Shown one piece after another: positions 8,541-17,481 of a stretch of 64,000 nucleotides of DNA; within the stretch, counting starts at the first letter, position 1, and every line of letters starts with the position of its first letter. A program made the translations under genes and the position numbers. The notes below the pieces were generated by a model. It searched no databases. It was not told the DNA's origin and saw nothing but the letters and a program-made list of their open reading frames with translations. This DNA comes from Bacteriovoracaceae bacterium. GTDB taxonomy: Bacteria > Bdellovibrionota > Bacteriovoracia > Bacteriovoracales > Bacteriovoracaceae. Location of the stretch: positions 16,756 to 80,755 of the forward strand of contig JAIEMA010000016.1 in NCBI GenBank assembly GCA_019752535.1. The letters are read 5' to 3'.

Positions 8541-8756
8541 TTGGCCGATAATAGATGTTTCTTATGTAAGTTTTTGGGTGACCATACGACGGATACTTCT
8601 AAGAATTATCTTTATCTAGAACACGATAGAAAAGTGGCCATCAATCTTTGCCACAGTCACTCAGTTGAGTTGTTTAAAAATGGACAAGAATCATATTTTA
8701 AAAAATATAGAAAGTCTTTGATGGCATGTATGGCAATAATGAAGACGAAGAGTTGA
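8541..8756 (+). CDS. Small Cys/His-rich protein, possible zinc-binding
   Basis: A 71-aa protein of unknown function. CFLC (Cys6, Cys9) and NLCHSHSVELF (Cys37 with nearby His) form a CxxC...CxxH pattern suggestive of a small zinc-binding fold. The C-terminus is basic. The start is TTG at 8541, supported by GGAG at 8532-8535; no in-frame ATG would keep the first CxxC. It has no signal peptide, so it should be cytoplasmic. It is convergent with gcvP. The gene could be lineage-specific, and nothing in the context gives a role. Confidence 0.6.
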   Translation: MADNRCFLCKFLGDHTTDTSKNYLYLEHDRKVAINLCHSHSVELFKNGQESYFKKYRKSLMACMAIMKTKS

Positions 8757-8801
8757 TTGGCATCTTCAAGAAAGGTGTGACGAAGAGAAAATCTTTTTAA
8801 T

Positions 8802-8852
8802 ACATAAAAATAAATACCCAACACAGTTGTCAGTCAAAACAGCTGTGCTGGG
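8802..8852 (-). terminator. Rho-independent terminator of gcvP
   Basis: Stem arms are 8843-8852 and 8817-8826 (10 bp with one G.U pair when read on the minus strand). A T-rich tail follows at 8816-8802. It lies just downstream of the gcvP stop at 8862. Confidence 0.65.
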
Positions 8853-8861
8853 AATTACAAT

Positions 8862-11846
8862 TTAAGCTTTCTCTTTTTTATGGGCTTCAATAATCATCTC
8901 GCAAAGATCTCCTGGGGTACTCTTTCTTAAACGATCCACATTCACGCGATCTGGAAGAATAGGGGGAAGATCTTTAGTGTTTTTTTCAGACAATTGGGGG
9001 TTCTTGTTCGCTGTGACTTCATCTACGCGATCAATCGGAGTGAAGTGGGGCACAGTTTGAAGAACCTCAGGATTACTTTTCACAAGTGAGAGAATTTGCT
9101 TCACCACACCAGAGAATTGATCCAACTCCGCTTTGTTATAAGTTTCAGTCGGCTCAACCATCAGTCCATACTGCTCAGGGAATGCGACAGTAGGAGCATG
9201 GAAGCCAAAATCTAAGAAGAGTTTTCCGATACGAGCAATTGAATTCGCCTTAGGAACTCCACCGACTTTTTCAATATGGGTGAATGTTTCAGGAGCAAGA
9301 GTCAAGATGAACTCATGCATACGAGGACTAGACGTCGAGCCCGCAGGAAGTGTGGGGTAGTCGCTTGAAAGATTGTGATACAAATAGCGGGCAGAGAGAA
9401 CTGCGACAGAGCTCATCTTCCTCACGCCTTCTGCACCCAGCGCCTTAATATAAATATAGGCACGAACTTTGTGAGCGAAATTCCCGAAGTGACGGTGGAA
9501 CGAGCCACAACTCTTGGATGGTTTATGAATACCAAACGAGCCGTCCGCTTTCTTCTCTACTTGAATCCCAGGCATGAAATCTTTGAGGCGATGAGAGACC
9601 GCGACAATCGCATCTCCCGGGCCGCCGCCGCCGTGAGGGATGGTCCATGTTTTATGAAGATTGTTATGAACAGCATCCACACCAATGGCATTGAGATCCA
9701 CAATTCCAGCGACTGCGTTCATGTTGGCGCCATCCATATACACAAGACCGCCGGCCTCATGAACGAGTTTTGCCATTTCAGCGAATCCGGTTTCAAAAAT
9801 TCCTGCGGTGTTGGGATTGGTCACCATCACACCCGCTATGCTTGAGCCTTCAGTCTTAAGAATCTCTCTGACTTGCTCCAGATTCATCTCTCCATTAGGA
9901 AGAGCTTCAATCAATTTAATTTCATAGCCTGCCACAGTTGCACTGGCCGGATTTGTTCCGTGGGCCGAGCGAGGGATGATAAGAGTTCTGCGCTGATCCC
10001 CTTCACCGCGCGAGCGATGATAGGCTTGGAACATTTTAAGTCCCACAAGTTCTCCCTGAGCGCCGGCCACGGGTTGCGTGGTGACTGCAGGAAGACCAGT
10101 GATGGCCTTAAACATTTCTTGAATTTCAAAAAGCACTTCAAGCGAGCCTTGAATATCGGCCAGCGGTGCCTCTGGGTGCACATCTGTGAAGCCGGCCAGT
10201 GAAGCGGCATAGTCATTGATATGCGGATTGTACTTCATCGTACAAGAGCCCAAGGGATAAATGCCATCATCAGGACTTAAGTTTTGAGCGCCCAATCTTT
10301 TGTAGTACTGAATAATATCGGCTTCAGGGAGTTTTGGGATATCAGGAGAATCCGTGCGAAGAAGAATTGAAGGAATCGCCATCAATTCTTGACTTGATTC
10401 AGTTGCGCCAAATTTTTGATGAAAGAAAGAAATGAATTTTTGAATATCATCACTACTTTGAGTATCAGTCACGGCGACGAGAAGAAGATTTTCATTCTCC
10501 AAAGCTTGAAAGCGAGATGAAACATCCACTCCGATATGAATTCCCATTGCTCGCGCTTCGGCCATCACCACGGCGCAAGGAAGTGGAAGCTTAATAGTCA
10601 CTTCATTCCAAACAGGGGTCTGTGGAAATTTAACTGTGACCCCTTTGCACTTTGTGATCTCTTTGACGATTTGGCGAATACCGCTCATGCCTGAATGAGC
10701 AGAAGCCTTGAATCCTTCATCACCTCGAGCGAGCATGCATGCCCCAGCAAGGCTTGCGATGAAACTTTGGTTTGAACAGATGTTCGATGTCGCTTTCTCA
10801 CGACGAATATGTTGCTCACGAGTCGAGAGAATGAGCGCCTTGCACTCTCTGCCTTTACTATCAACGGCTTTACCGACATAGCGGCCAGCGGTAGAGCGGA
10901 TAGAGTTTTTATCTTTCTCATTGTAGCGAATCGCAAAAATTCCAAGGCCCGGGCCTCCAAAATTGGGAGCGATCGCCAAGTGCTGGCCCTCTGCGACCAG
11001 CATATCAGCGCCTTCTTTTCCATAAGCGACTGGCGGCTTAAGAGACTTGGGTCCCAAGAGCATAGGATCTATTACTGCAATAGATTTGATTCCATTTTCA
11101 CGGCACAGATCAGTCAGGGCATCGACGTCTTCAAGATTTCCAAGTGTGTTGATTTGAGCAAAAGCTAAACCACAAATCCCAGTGCTAGTTGAAAGGATGG
11201 ATTTGAGTTGCGTGAGACTAGTGCGTCCAGTTTCTGGATCAAGTGGGACACGGCGGATAGTGAGTCCAGTTTCCTTCGCTTGAGTTTCGAGCACTTCAAG
11301 ATCTCCAGGATAGAGAGCATCAGAGACAAGGGCGGTCGTTGAACCTTTCACCAAACGTTGCGCGCACAGAAGTGCTTCATACAAACATGTTGAGCGGTCA
11401 TACAAAGATGCGTTCACACCTTCAAAGCCTGTGAGTTGCGAGATTAGCGATTGATAGATCCAGAGAGTTTGTAATGTTCCTTGTGAGCGCTCAGGCTGAT
11501 AAGGAGTGTAGGCCGTCGTGAGTCCGCGGATTCCACAAATATCTCCTACAATTGAGAGGGCCTTATAGTTAGGAAGACCATCGCTAATGAAACTAGGGCG
11601 AGGATTATTTTTTTTCGCTAATTGGTTTACATGCGTGATGAGTTCTTCATAACCCATCGCTCGCGGCATGTTGAGAGGACCTTTAAATTTATGATCGCTA
11701 GCGATATGAGAGTAGAGTTCTTCTAAAGTCGTAAGTCCCAAAGTTTTAAGCATCGCTTGAATATCAGCATCAGAGGCGCCGATATAGTAAGGTTGCATTT
11801 CACGTGTGAGTGTTTCTGGTTTGTAAGACAGAGGCATGTTGGCCAT
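8862..11846 (-). CDS. gcvP: Glycine dehydrogenase (decarboxylating), GcvP (P-protein)
   Basis: PLP-dependent P-protein of the glycine cleavage system, which decarboxylates glycine and passes the aminomethyl group to lipoyl GcvH. The 994-aa chain has an N-terminal half of the GcvPA kind and a C-terminal half of the GcvPB kind. The latter begins around LGSCTMKYNP and includes SAHGTNPASA and the PLP-lysine segment NNLHKTWTIPHGGGGPG. The LGSCTMKYNP wording is that of stand-alone GcvPB subunits, so the chain looks like a PA-PB fusion rather than the classical E. coli GcvP. ATG 11846 is chosen because AAGGA lies just upstream; a GTG seven codons earlier has no such site. No gcvT or gcvH is adjacent. 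A terminator follows. Confidence 0.95.
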   Translation of the reverse strand: MANMPLSYKPETLTREMQPYYIGASDADIQAMLKTLGLTTLEELYSHIASDHKFKGPLNMPRAMGYEELITHVNQLAKKNNPRPSFISDGLPNYKALSIVGDICGIRGLTTAYTPYQPERSQGTLQTLWIYQSLISQLTGFEGVNASLYDRSTCLYEALLCAQRLVKGSTTALVSDALYPGDLEVLETQAKETGLTIRRVPLDPETGRTSLTQLKSILSTSTGICGLAFAQINTLGNLEDVDALTDLCRENGIKSIAVIDPMLLGPKSLKPPVAYGKEGADMLVAEGQHLAIAPNFGGPGLGIFAIRYNEKDKNSIRSTAGRYVGKAVDSKGRECKALILSTREQHIRREKATSNICSNQSFIASLAGACMLARGDEGFKASAHSGMSGIRQIVKEITKCKGVTVKFPQTPVWNEVTIKLPLPCAVVMAEARAMGIHIGVDVSSRFQALENENLLLVAVTDTQSSDDIQKFISFFHQKFGATESSQELMAIPSILLRTDSPDIPKLPEADIIQYYKRLGAQNLSPDDGIYPLGSCTMKYNPHINDYAASLAGFTDVHPEAPLADIQGSLEVLFEIQEMFKAITGLPAVTTQPVAGAQGELVGLKMFQAYHRSRGEGDQRRTLIIPRSAHGTNPASATVAGYEIKLIEALPNGEMNLEQVREILKTEGSSIAGVMVTNPNTAGIFETGFAEMAKLVHEAGGLVYMDGANMNAVAGIVDLNAIGVDAVHNNLHKTWTIPHGGGGPGDAIVAVSHRLKDFMPGIQVEKKADGSFGIHKPSKSCGSFHRHFGNFAHKVRAYIYIKALGAEGVRKMSSVAVLSARYLYHNLSSDYPTLPAGSTSSPRMHEFILTLAPETFTHIEKVGGVPKANSIARIGKLFLDFGFHAPTVAFPEQYGLMVEPTETYNKAELDQFSGVVKQILSLVKSNPEVLQTVPHFTPIDRVDEVTANKNPQLSEKNTKDLPPILPDRVNVDRLRKSTPGDLCEMIIEAHKKEKA

Positions 11847-11941
11847 AGAACTTCCTTGGTAAATCACATACAGTCTCTATGATGATATGACGTCGAGGGC
11901 AGTTTAAGTCTTTCGTCGACCTTTTGTTAAGGAAATCTGTT

Positions 11942-12622
11942 GTGTCTGATTGGACTGAAAGAGAAAATAAAATCGAACAAGATTTGTTGGGCCAACTCAA
12001 AGCGATGGGGCTTGAAGATTCTGTTCAATTTGTTGACGGTTTTTGGGAACTCAAGTCACCTAATGAGAATGAAAATCCTGTTCGCTTAGACTTGGAGCGT
12101 GATTTTCTCCAATGGAAGCGCACTTTAATCTCTCTTAGAGATCAGCCTCTCTATCGTGCTTTAGGTGTGAAAGGTGAGGAGCGTCCCTATGTTCTTGATG
12201 CTACATGTGGTCTGGCCGGAGATAGTTTGCAACTCCTGGCCTTTGGCTGCCGTGTTCATTCTTGGGAGCGTCACCCCATTCCGGCACTGATGCTTCTGCG
12301 CAGCTACCATGCTTGGCAGCACGAATTGAAATCAAAGTGGACTCTGGATTTGATGAATCACTCTGTACCTGAGGGGATTCAAGTGCTGTATTTTGATCCG
12401 ATGTATAGCGAAGTCAGTAAAAAAGCCCTTCCTCGTAAGGAGATGCGGATATTCCGAGAGGTTTTAGGCGCAGATCAAGACGCCAAAGAAGTCGCGCAGC
12501 ATTTAAAAAGTTTCAAAAAGCGCCTGATCATTAAGCGTCCTCCTAAATCGACGCCCTTGATCGAGGGAGTTTCGTTTTCTCAAGAAGGAAAAGCCGTGCG
12601 CATGGATGTGTACTTGCCTTAA
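11942..12622 (+). CDS. rsmJ: 16S rRNA (guanine-1516-N2)-methyltransferase RsmJ-like
   Basis: SAM-dependent Rossmann methyltransferase of the RsmJ family, which methylates G1516 in helix 45-proximal 16S rRNA in E. coli. The SAM-binding motif appears as LDATCGLAGDSLQL, followed by GCRVHSWERHP. The catalytic-loop region YFDPMY is followed by the family-typical KKALPRKEMRIF stretch, and IIKRPPKSTPL lies near the end. The length of about 226 aa is normal. The GTG start at 11942 is chosen for the AAGGA at 11929-11933; a TTG further upstream would overlap that site. It is divergent from gcvP and probably leads a unit with the kinase and asnS genes (gaps of 21 and 15 nt). Confidence 0.85.
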   Translation: MSDWTERENKIEQDLLGQLKAMGLEDSVQFVDGFWELKSPNENENPVRLDLERDFLQWKRTLISLRDQPLYRALGVKGEERPYVLDATCGLAGDSLQLLAFGCRVHSWERHPIPALMLLRSYHAWQHELKSKWTLDLMNHSVPEGIQVLYFDPMYSEVSKKALPRKEMRIFREVLGADQDAKEVAQHLKSFKKRLIIKRPPKSTPLIEGVSFSQEGKAVRMDVYLP

Positions 12623-12643
12623 AATACTCGCGCAGGAGAAATC

Positions 12644-13645
12644 ATGAAAAAATACGACATTTATGGAATTGGTAACGCTTTAGTAGATATGGAATTTGAA
12701 GTGAAAGATTCTTTCTTCAAAGACCACTCAATTGATAAAGGGCGCATGACTCTGGTTGAAGAAGAGCGCCAAGATTATTTACTCAAAGCTCTCGGTGATC
12801 TTCCTCTTAAGCGCCAGTGTGGTGGAAGTGCCGCGAATACTGTTATTGCCGTCGCACAAATGGGCGGTAAGTGCTTTTACTCCTGTAAAGTCGCCAACGA
12901 TGCGACAGGAGATTTTTACGCAGATGATTTGAAAGAGTCTGGAGTGGATTCGAATTTAGTGGCGAAACGTCCTCCTGGAACGACAGGAAAATGTTTAGTC
13001 ATGGTCACACCAGATGCTGAGCGCACGATGAATACGTTTCTTGGCATCACTTCCACATTCTCTGAAGCGGAACTCAATGAAGCGGCAATGAAAGATTCAA
13101 AGTACCTCTACATTGAAGGCTACCTCGTCGCGTCTCCTACAGGTCAAAAAGCGGCGATCGCCGCCAGAGAGCTCGCCGAGAAAAATGGCATTAAAACGGC
13201 TCCCACATTCTCTGATCCGGCCATGGTTCAATTTTTTGGTGATGGGATGAAAAATATGATTGGGCCCAAGGGAGTTGATCTCTTGTTTGCCAATGAAGAT
13301 GAGGCACTCTCTTTTGCAGGATCGAAGAATCTTCTTGAAGCGCGTGAGAAATTGAAAAATGTGGCCCGTACTTTTGTCATCACTCGTGGTGAGAATGGAG
13401 CTATCATTTTTGATGGAGAAACTTATATTGATATCGAAGCTTTCAAAGTGAAAGCAGTCGATAGTAACGGGGCAGGTGACATGTTTGCAGGTGCCTTTTT
13501 ATACGCGATCACGCAAGGCCACACTTATGCTTCGGCCGGAAAGCTGGCCTCGGCAGCCGCATCAAAAGTGGTGTCTCAATATGGGCCACGTTTAAAGTGG
13601 CATGAGACGCAAGAAGTACTTAGACATATATTTCCACAACGTTAA
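12644..13645 (+). CDS. PfkB-family kinase, adenosine-kinase-like
   Basis: Cytoplasmic ribokinase-fold kinase of 333 aa. PfkB signature 1 is seen around GGSAANT (60-66). Signature 2 is AVDSNGAGDMFAGAF, with GAGD at 276-279 and Asp279 the expected catalytic base. The N-terminal YGIGNALVDME and the absence of a sugar-specific lid motif match the group often annotated adenosine kinase, so AMP formation from adenosine is the best guess; an inosine or sugar kinase role is possible. AGGAG precedes the ATG. It lies 21 nt after rsmJ and 15 nt before asnS. Confidence 0.82.
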   Translation: MKKYDIYGIGNALVDMEFEVKDSFFKDHSIDKGRMTLVEEERQDYLLKALGDLPLKRQCGGSAANTVIAVAQMGGKCFYSCKVANDATGDFYADDLKESGVDSNLVAKRPPGTTGKCLVMVTPDAERTMNTFLGITSTFSEAELNEAAMKDSKYLYIEGYLVASPTGQKAAIAARELAEKNGIKTAPTFSDPAMVQFFGDGMKNMIGPKGVDLLFANEDEALSFAGSKNLLEAREKLKNVARTFVITRGENGAIIFDGETYIDIEAFKVKAVDSNGAGDMFAGAFLYAITQGHTYASAGKLASAAASKVVSQYGPRLKWHETQEVLRHIFPQR

Positions 13646-13660
13646 TTTTAAGAGGCTTTC

Positions 13661-15064
13661 ATGTTACAAAATTTCACATCGATTAAAACTCTTCTCACGA
13701 CTGCGCCAGTAGAACAAACTCACACGGTGAAAGGCTGGGTAAAGAGTTTAAGGAATTCAAAAAAATTCTCTTTTATGGTTTTGAACGATGGTTCAAGTCA
13801 GAAGGATTTGCAGATCGTTATTGATGCGACTCTTAGTAATTATGAAGAAGTCACCAAAATAGGTCTTCACTCTTCAGTTGTAATCACTGGTCTTGTCGTG
13901 GCTTCTCAAGGCAAGGGTCAGAGTGTGGAGATGCAAGCGAAGAGTGTGACTCTCATTTGTGGAGTGACGGAAGATTATCCGCTTCAGAAAAAAGAAACAT
14001 CACTTGAGTTTTTGCGCGAGAACGCGCACCTTCGCGCTCGCACTCAGTTGTTTTCTGCCGTCTTTAGAATTCGCCATGTGCTTGCTAAAGCCACTCATGA
14101 TTTCTTTGATCAGGAAGGTTACTACTATCTTCACACGCCAATTATCACGGCTTCAGACTGTGAGGGCGCTGGAGATATGTTCCGTGTTTCGACATTGCCA
14201 ATTAACGATGCTCCAAAGACTGATAAAGGAGCGGTTGATTTTTCAAAAGATTATTTTGCGAAAGAAACGTTCTTGAACGTCTCAGGCCAGCTTGAAGGTG
14301 AAGCTTACGCTCTTGCGCTTGGGAAAATTTATACCTTTGGTCCTACGTTTCGCTCTGAGAATTCAAACACCGCAAGGCACTTGGCCGAGTTTTGGATGAT
14401 CGAGCCAGAAGTCGCGTTTGCTGACCTTGATGATGTGGCAAAGCTTGCGAGTGATTACATTCAATTTATGATTAAGACGGCGATGGAAAAGTGTCCGGAT
14501 GAACTCGCACTTCTCTCACAAAAAAATAATCCCGATCTGTTAAGCACACTTACTCATGTGGCGAACTCTGAATTTGCCCGTGTCACTTATACAGACGCAG
14601 TTGATATTTTAAAGAAAGCTCAAACAGGCGGGCATAAGTTTGAATTTGCCGCTCCTGATTGGGGCGGTGACCTTGCGACTGAGCATGAAAGATATCTCTG
14701 TGAGATTCATTTCAAAAAACCCACGATCGTCACGGATTACCCAAAAAAGATTAAGTCTTTCTATATGAAGCTCAATGCCGATGGAAAAACGGTTCGCTGC
14801 ATGGACATTCTGGTTCCTGGAGTCGGAGAAATCATTGGTGGCTCTCAGCGTGAGGATGATCATGGGAAGCTTCTCGAGCGCATGCTGGCTTCTAAACTCG
14901 ACCCGAAAGACTACTGGTGGTATCTTGATTTGCGTAAATTTGGCGGTGCGCCACACGCAGGTTTCGGTTTAGGCTTTGAGAGAGCAGTTATGTATATCAC
15001 TGGAATGTCGAACATCCGTGATGTCATTCCTTTCCCGAGAACACCAAGAAACGCAGAGTTCTAA
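13661..15064 (+). CDS. asnS: Asparaginyl-tRNA synthetase
   Basis: Class II aminoacyl-tRNA synthetase that charges tRNA-Asn. The 467 aa equal the E. coli length. An N-terminal OB-fold anticodon-binding domain (about 15-105) contains VKGWVKSLRNSKKFSF. The catalytic core has motif 2 (FRSENSNTARHLAEFWMIEPE) and motif 3 (GFGLGFERAVMYITG). The chain ends in the AsnRS-typical FPRTPRNAEF. It is the last gene of the rsmJ-kinase-asnS run. A short weak stem (CTTA/TAAG) followed by seven T lies after the stop, but it is too weak to call a terminator. Confidence 0.97.
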   Translation: MLQNFTSIKTLLTTAPVEQTHTVKGWVKSLRNSKKFSFMVLNDGSSQKDLQIVIDATLSNYEEVTKIGLHSSVVITGLVVASQGKGQSVEMQAKSVTLICGVTEDYPLQKKETSLEFLRENAHLRARTQLFSAVFRIRHVLAKATHDFFDQEGYYYLHTPIITASDCEGAGDMFRVSTLPINDAPKTDKGAVDFSKDYFAKETFLNVSGQLEGEAYALALGKIYTFGPTFRSENSNTARHLAEFWMIEPEVAFADLDDVAKLASDYIQFMIKTAMEKCPDELALLSQKNNPDLLSTLTHVANSEFARVTYTDAVDILKKAQTGGHKFEFAAPDWGGDLATEHERYLCEIHFKKPTIVTDYPKKIKSFYMKLNADGKTVRCMDILVPGVGEIIGGSQREDDHGKLLERMLASKLDPKDYWWYLDLRKFGGAPHAGFGLGFERAVMYITGMSNIRDVIPFPRTPRNAEF

Positions 15065-15147
15065 TGACTTAGCGCGGTAAGGTTTTTTTAGTGGAAGATA
15101 CGCACGGTGTTTTCTATGTTGAAACTTCCAATATAAAGGAAGTTTTT

Positions 15148-15636
15148 ATGAAGACATTATGTCTACTTTTGACTCTAGCAGTAACCTTGGTTTCATGCGG
15201 TAAGGGCAATTCAAGCGGCTCTGGTCCTGAGAGAAATGTGAATCCTGTTTTGAATGAAACAGGTGCCAAAGCTGAGATGTCATCTTTAGTGAATAATCAT
15301 CGTGCTCGTTTAGGTCTCCCTGCACTTGGTCGTTTGGGTCTTATTGAAAACGAAGCTCAAGGGCACTCTCAAGACATGTCTGATGGTCGCACTCCGTTTG
15401 GTCATATTGGCATGCCTCAAAGATGTCAGGTTGTTCGCTCTCGCTTAGGTGGAAATGCCTGTGGAGAAATTGTGGCCCGCGGAGATCTTACGGCCCAGCA
15501 GGCGTTTGATGGCTGGCTTCGTTCATGGGGCCACAGAAATAGAATTGAAGACCCAAGATTTACTGGTTTTGGGATTGGCCTCTCCTCTGATCGTGCTGGC
15601 CGCCCTTATTGGACTATTCTATTCTTACAGCAGTGA
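15148..15636 (+). CDS. CAP-domain (SCP/PR1-like) lipoprotein
   Basis: Predicted lipoprotein of 162 aa: the signal peptide ends in the lipobox LVSC (Cys17). The mature part is a CAP domain, with NNHRARLGLPAL, the paired ACGEIVA (equivalent of GENVA) and WLRSWGHRNRIEDPRFTGFGIG. Bacterial CAP proteins are extracytoplasmic and of unsettled function. ATG 15148 is chosen because AAGGAAG precedes it and it starts the signal peptide; an upstream in-frame GTG at 15091 does not. Its TGA overlaps the GTG start of the next gene (GTGA), so the two are translationally coupled. Confidence 0.85.
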   Translation: MKTLCLLLTLAVTLVSCGKGNSSGSGPERNVNPVLNETGAKAEMSSLVNNHRARLGLPALGRLGLIENEAQGHSQDMSDGRTPFGHIGMPQRCQVVRSRLGGNACGEIVARGDLTAQQAFDGWLRSWGHRNRIEDPRFTGFGIGLSSDRAGRPYWTILFLQQ

Positions 15637-16094
15637 GCTGGAAGAAAATACCAAAACATCATTTAGCAAAAGTTATCAATATTTGGCCCCCATTTTTGGG
15701 GGCCGGTATTCGTTTGGTTAAGCTCACTCCAGATTTTAAATTCGCACGAGTTGAAATGCCGCTCAAAAAAACCAACACAAACTATGTGGGTGTTCACTTC
15801 GGCGGCTCTCTCTATAGTATGACCGATCCATGGTACATGCTGATGATTATGGAAATTTTAGGTCGCGATTATATCGTTTGGGATAAAGCGGCGAGTATAC
15901 GTTTTAAAAAACCTGGCAAGGGGCGAGTCTCTGCTGAGTTTAAGGTTGAGAATGCTCTCATTGAGGCGATTAAATTAGAAGTTCAAGAGAAGGGCAAAAC
16001 AGAAATTAATTTGCCTGTAGAGATAAAAAATAGCGACGGGGTGACCGTCGCTAGTGTTGAAAAAACTATTTGGATCTCAAAGAAAAAATCTTAG
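15633..16094 (+). CDS. DUF4442 hotdog-fold protein (thioesterase-like)
   Basis: A 153-aa cytoplasmic protein of the DUF4442 family, which has the hotdog fold of acyl-CoA thioesterases. Recognisable family wording is GVHFGGSLYSMTDPWYMLMIMEILG followed by DYIVWDKAASIRFKKPG. A thioesterase activity is inferred from fold only. The GTG start (15633) overlaps the stop of the CAP lipoprotein gene. Its own stop shares 4 nt with the convergent symporter gene. Confidence 0.82.
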   Translation: MSWKKIPKHHLAKVINIWPPFLGAGIRLVKLTPDFKFARVEMPLKKTNTNYVGVHFGGSLYSMTDPWYMLMIMEILGRDYIVWDKAASIRFKKPGKGRVSAEFKVENALIEAIKLEVQEKGKTEINLPVEIKNSDGVTVASVEKTIWISKKKS

Positions 16095-17347
16095 TTATCG
16101 GCCTCAAAGACCTTCATATCAAGCTGCCCTTCCGTCTTGGCCACAATACAACTTACGACCGCATCACCCGTCACATTCACTGCTGTACGAACCATATCGA
16201 GAAGTCGATCGACACCGATGATGAGACCAATTCCTTCAACGGGAAGATTCACCTGACGGAAAACCATGGCCAGCATCACAAGGCCCACACCTGGTACACC
16301 GGCCGTACCGATTGAAGCAAGAGTCGCCGTGAGAATTACCATCAAGTACTCAGTGAAGCCCAAAGGAATATTATAAACCTGAGCGACAAAGACAGTGGCC
16401 ACACCCTGCATGATCGCAGTTCCATCCATATTCACCGTCGCCCCCAATGGAATAGCAAATGAAGCGATAGAATTAGAGACGCCAAGTTTCTTTTCTACAA
16501 CTTCAAGATTCACTGGAAGAGTGGCATTAGAGCTTGCCGTGGAGAAAGCAAACATCGGGACTTCTTTATATTTTTTAAAGAATGTTAATGGAGAGAGTCC
16601 ACTCATTATTTTCAACATAGACCCGTAAACAAAAATAGCATGGAAGAAGAGCACTCCTAAAACCACGAAGAAGTATTTTGCGAGTGGAAGAATGGCGGCA
16701 AAACCTTGGAGGGCAAAAGTTTTTGAGAGAAGACAGAAAACACCATAAGGTGCAAATCCAATGAGCATCATGACCATTTTTAAAATGATTTCATTTAAAT
16801 CATTGAAGAAAGCTGAGATCCGCTTACCTGGCGCACCTGAAAGAGAGAGGGCCACTCCAAAGAGAACGGCAAAGACAATAATCTGAAGCATTTCAGCGTC
16901 AACCATCGCCTTAAAGGGATTGGAAGGAAATATATTTGCGATCACATCAAGAAGCGGTGGTGTGGCCGCTGCTGAATAAGTTGAAGGCGCTGTCATTGTA
17001 AATCCCGCCCCTGGTGAAACAATGACGGCCACTAGTATCGCCACACCAATCGCCAAAGCGGTCGTAAGAATATAGAGGCCCATGGTTTTTGAGCCAATTC
17101 GACCTAAGCGCTTAATGTCATCAAGGGAAGAGGTTCCACAGACAATAGAAACAAAAACGAGAGGAACGACTAGAACTTTAAGAGAGGCCATAAAGATTCG
17201 GCCACCCAGTTCAAACACACCGCCGATGACGATGTTTTGGACAAATTCATTTGAACCCATAAGATTAAGTAAGCAGCCAAGAACCAGTCCGCTTACCATC
17301 CCAATCATGATGTTTCTAGTCAGTTTTGAACTCGTACCATGAGTCAT
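16091..17347 (-). CDS. Dicarboxylate/amino acid:cation symporter (DAACS, GltP/DctA-like)
   Basis: Inner-membrane secondary transporter of 418 aa in the glutamate/C4-dicarboxylate:cation symporter family. Signature segments are the serine-rich hairpin TASSNATLPVNLEV, the PLGATVNMDGTAIMQ loop and SIGTAGVPGVGLVMLAMVF in the second hairpin. About eight membrane segments are visible. Glutamate, aspartate or succinate are the likely substrates; sequence alone does not choose. AGGAGA lies just before the ATG. It is monocistronic, with its stop codon overlapping DUF4442 by 4 nt. Confidence 0.92.
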   Translation of the reverse strand: MTHGTSSKLTRNIMIGMVSGLVLGCLLNLMGSNEFVQNIVIGGVFELGGRIFMASLKVLVVPLVFVSIVCGTSSLDDIKRLGRIGSKTMGLYILTTALAIGVAILVAVIVSPGAGFTMTAPSTYSAAATPPLLDVIANIFPSNPFKAMVDAEMLQIIVFAVLFGVALSLSGAPGKRISAFFNDLNEIILKMVMMLIGFAPYGVFCLLSKTFALQGFAAILPLAKYFFVVLGVLFFHAIFVYGSMLKIMSGLSPLTFFKKYKEVPMFAFSTASSNATLPVNLEVVEKKLGVSNSIASFAIPLGATVNMDGTAIMQGVATVFVAQVYNIPLGFTEYLMVILTATLASIGTAGVPGVGLVMLAMVFRQVNLPVEGIGLIIGVDRLLDMVRTAVNVTGDAVVSCIVAKTEGQLDMKVFEADN

Positions 17348-17481
17348 GGATTCTCCTAACGTTAAAAGCTATTTGTATAAGGTATTTTAACGTGGATAAG
17401 CAGTGGGGTCGAGCATTTAAGGTCATTACTGGAGCTTGCGAATCGGGTTAAGGGAACAGCTCATCTTTACGATAAGCTCTT

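Noticed and set aside
9375..9845. 156-aa open frame on the plus strand inside gcvP
   Set aside because: Lies antisense to a well-conserved part of GcvP, has no ribosome site and no recognisable motif. It is a shadow of biased codon use.
11924..11941. Upstream TTG start for rsmJ
   Set aside because: It overlaps the AAGGA ribosome site that serves GTG 11942.
11847..11941. Glycine riboswitch ahead of gcvP
   Set aside because: Fewer than 100 bp separate gcvP from the divergent rsmJ start, and no paired aptamer pattern is visible.
15065..15090. Terminator after asnS (CTTA/TAAG stem with seven T)
   Set aside because: Only about 4 base pairs; the stem is too weak to support a call.
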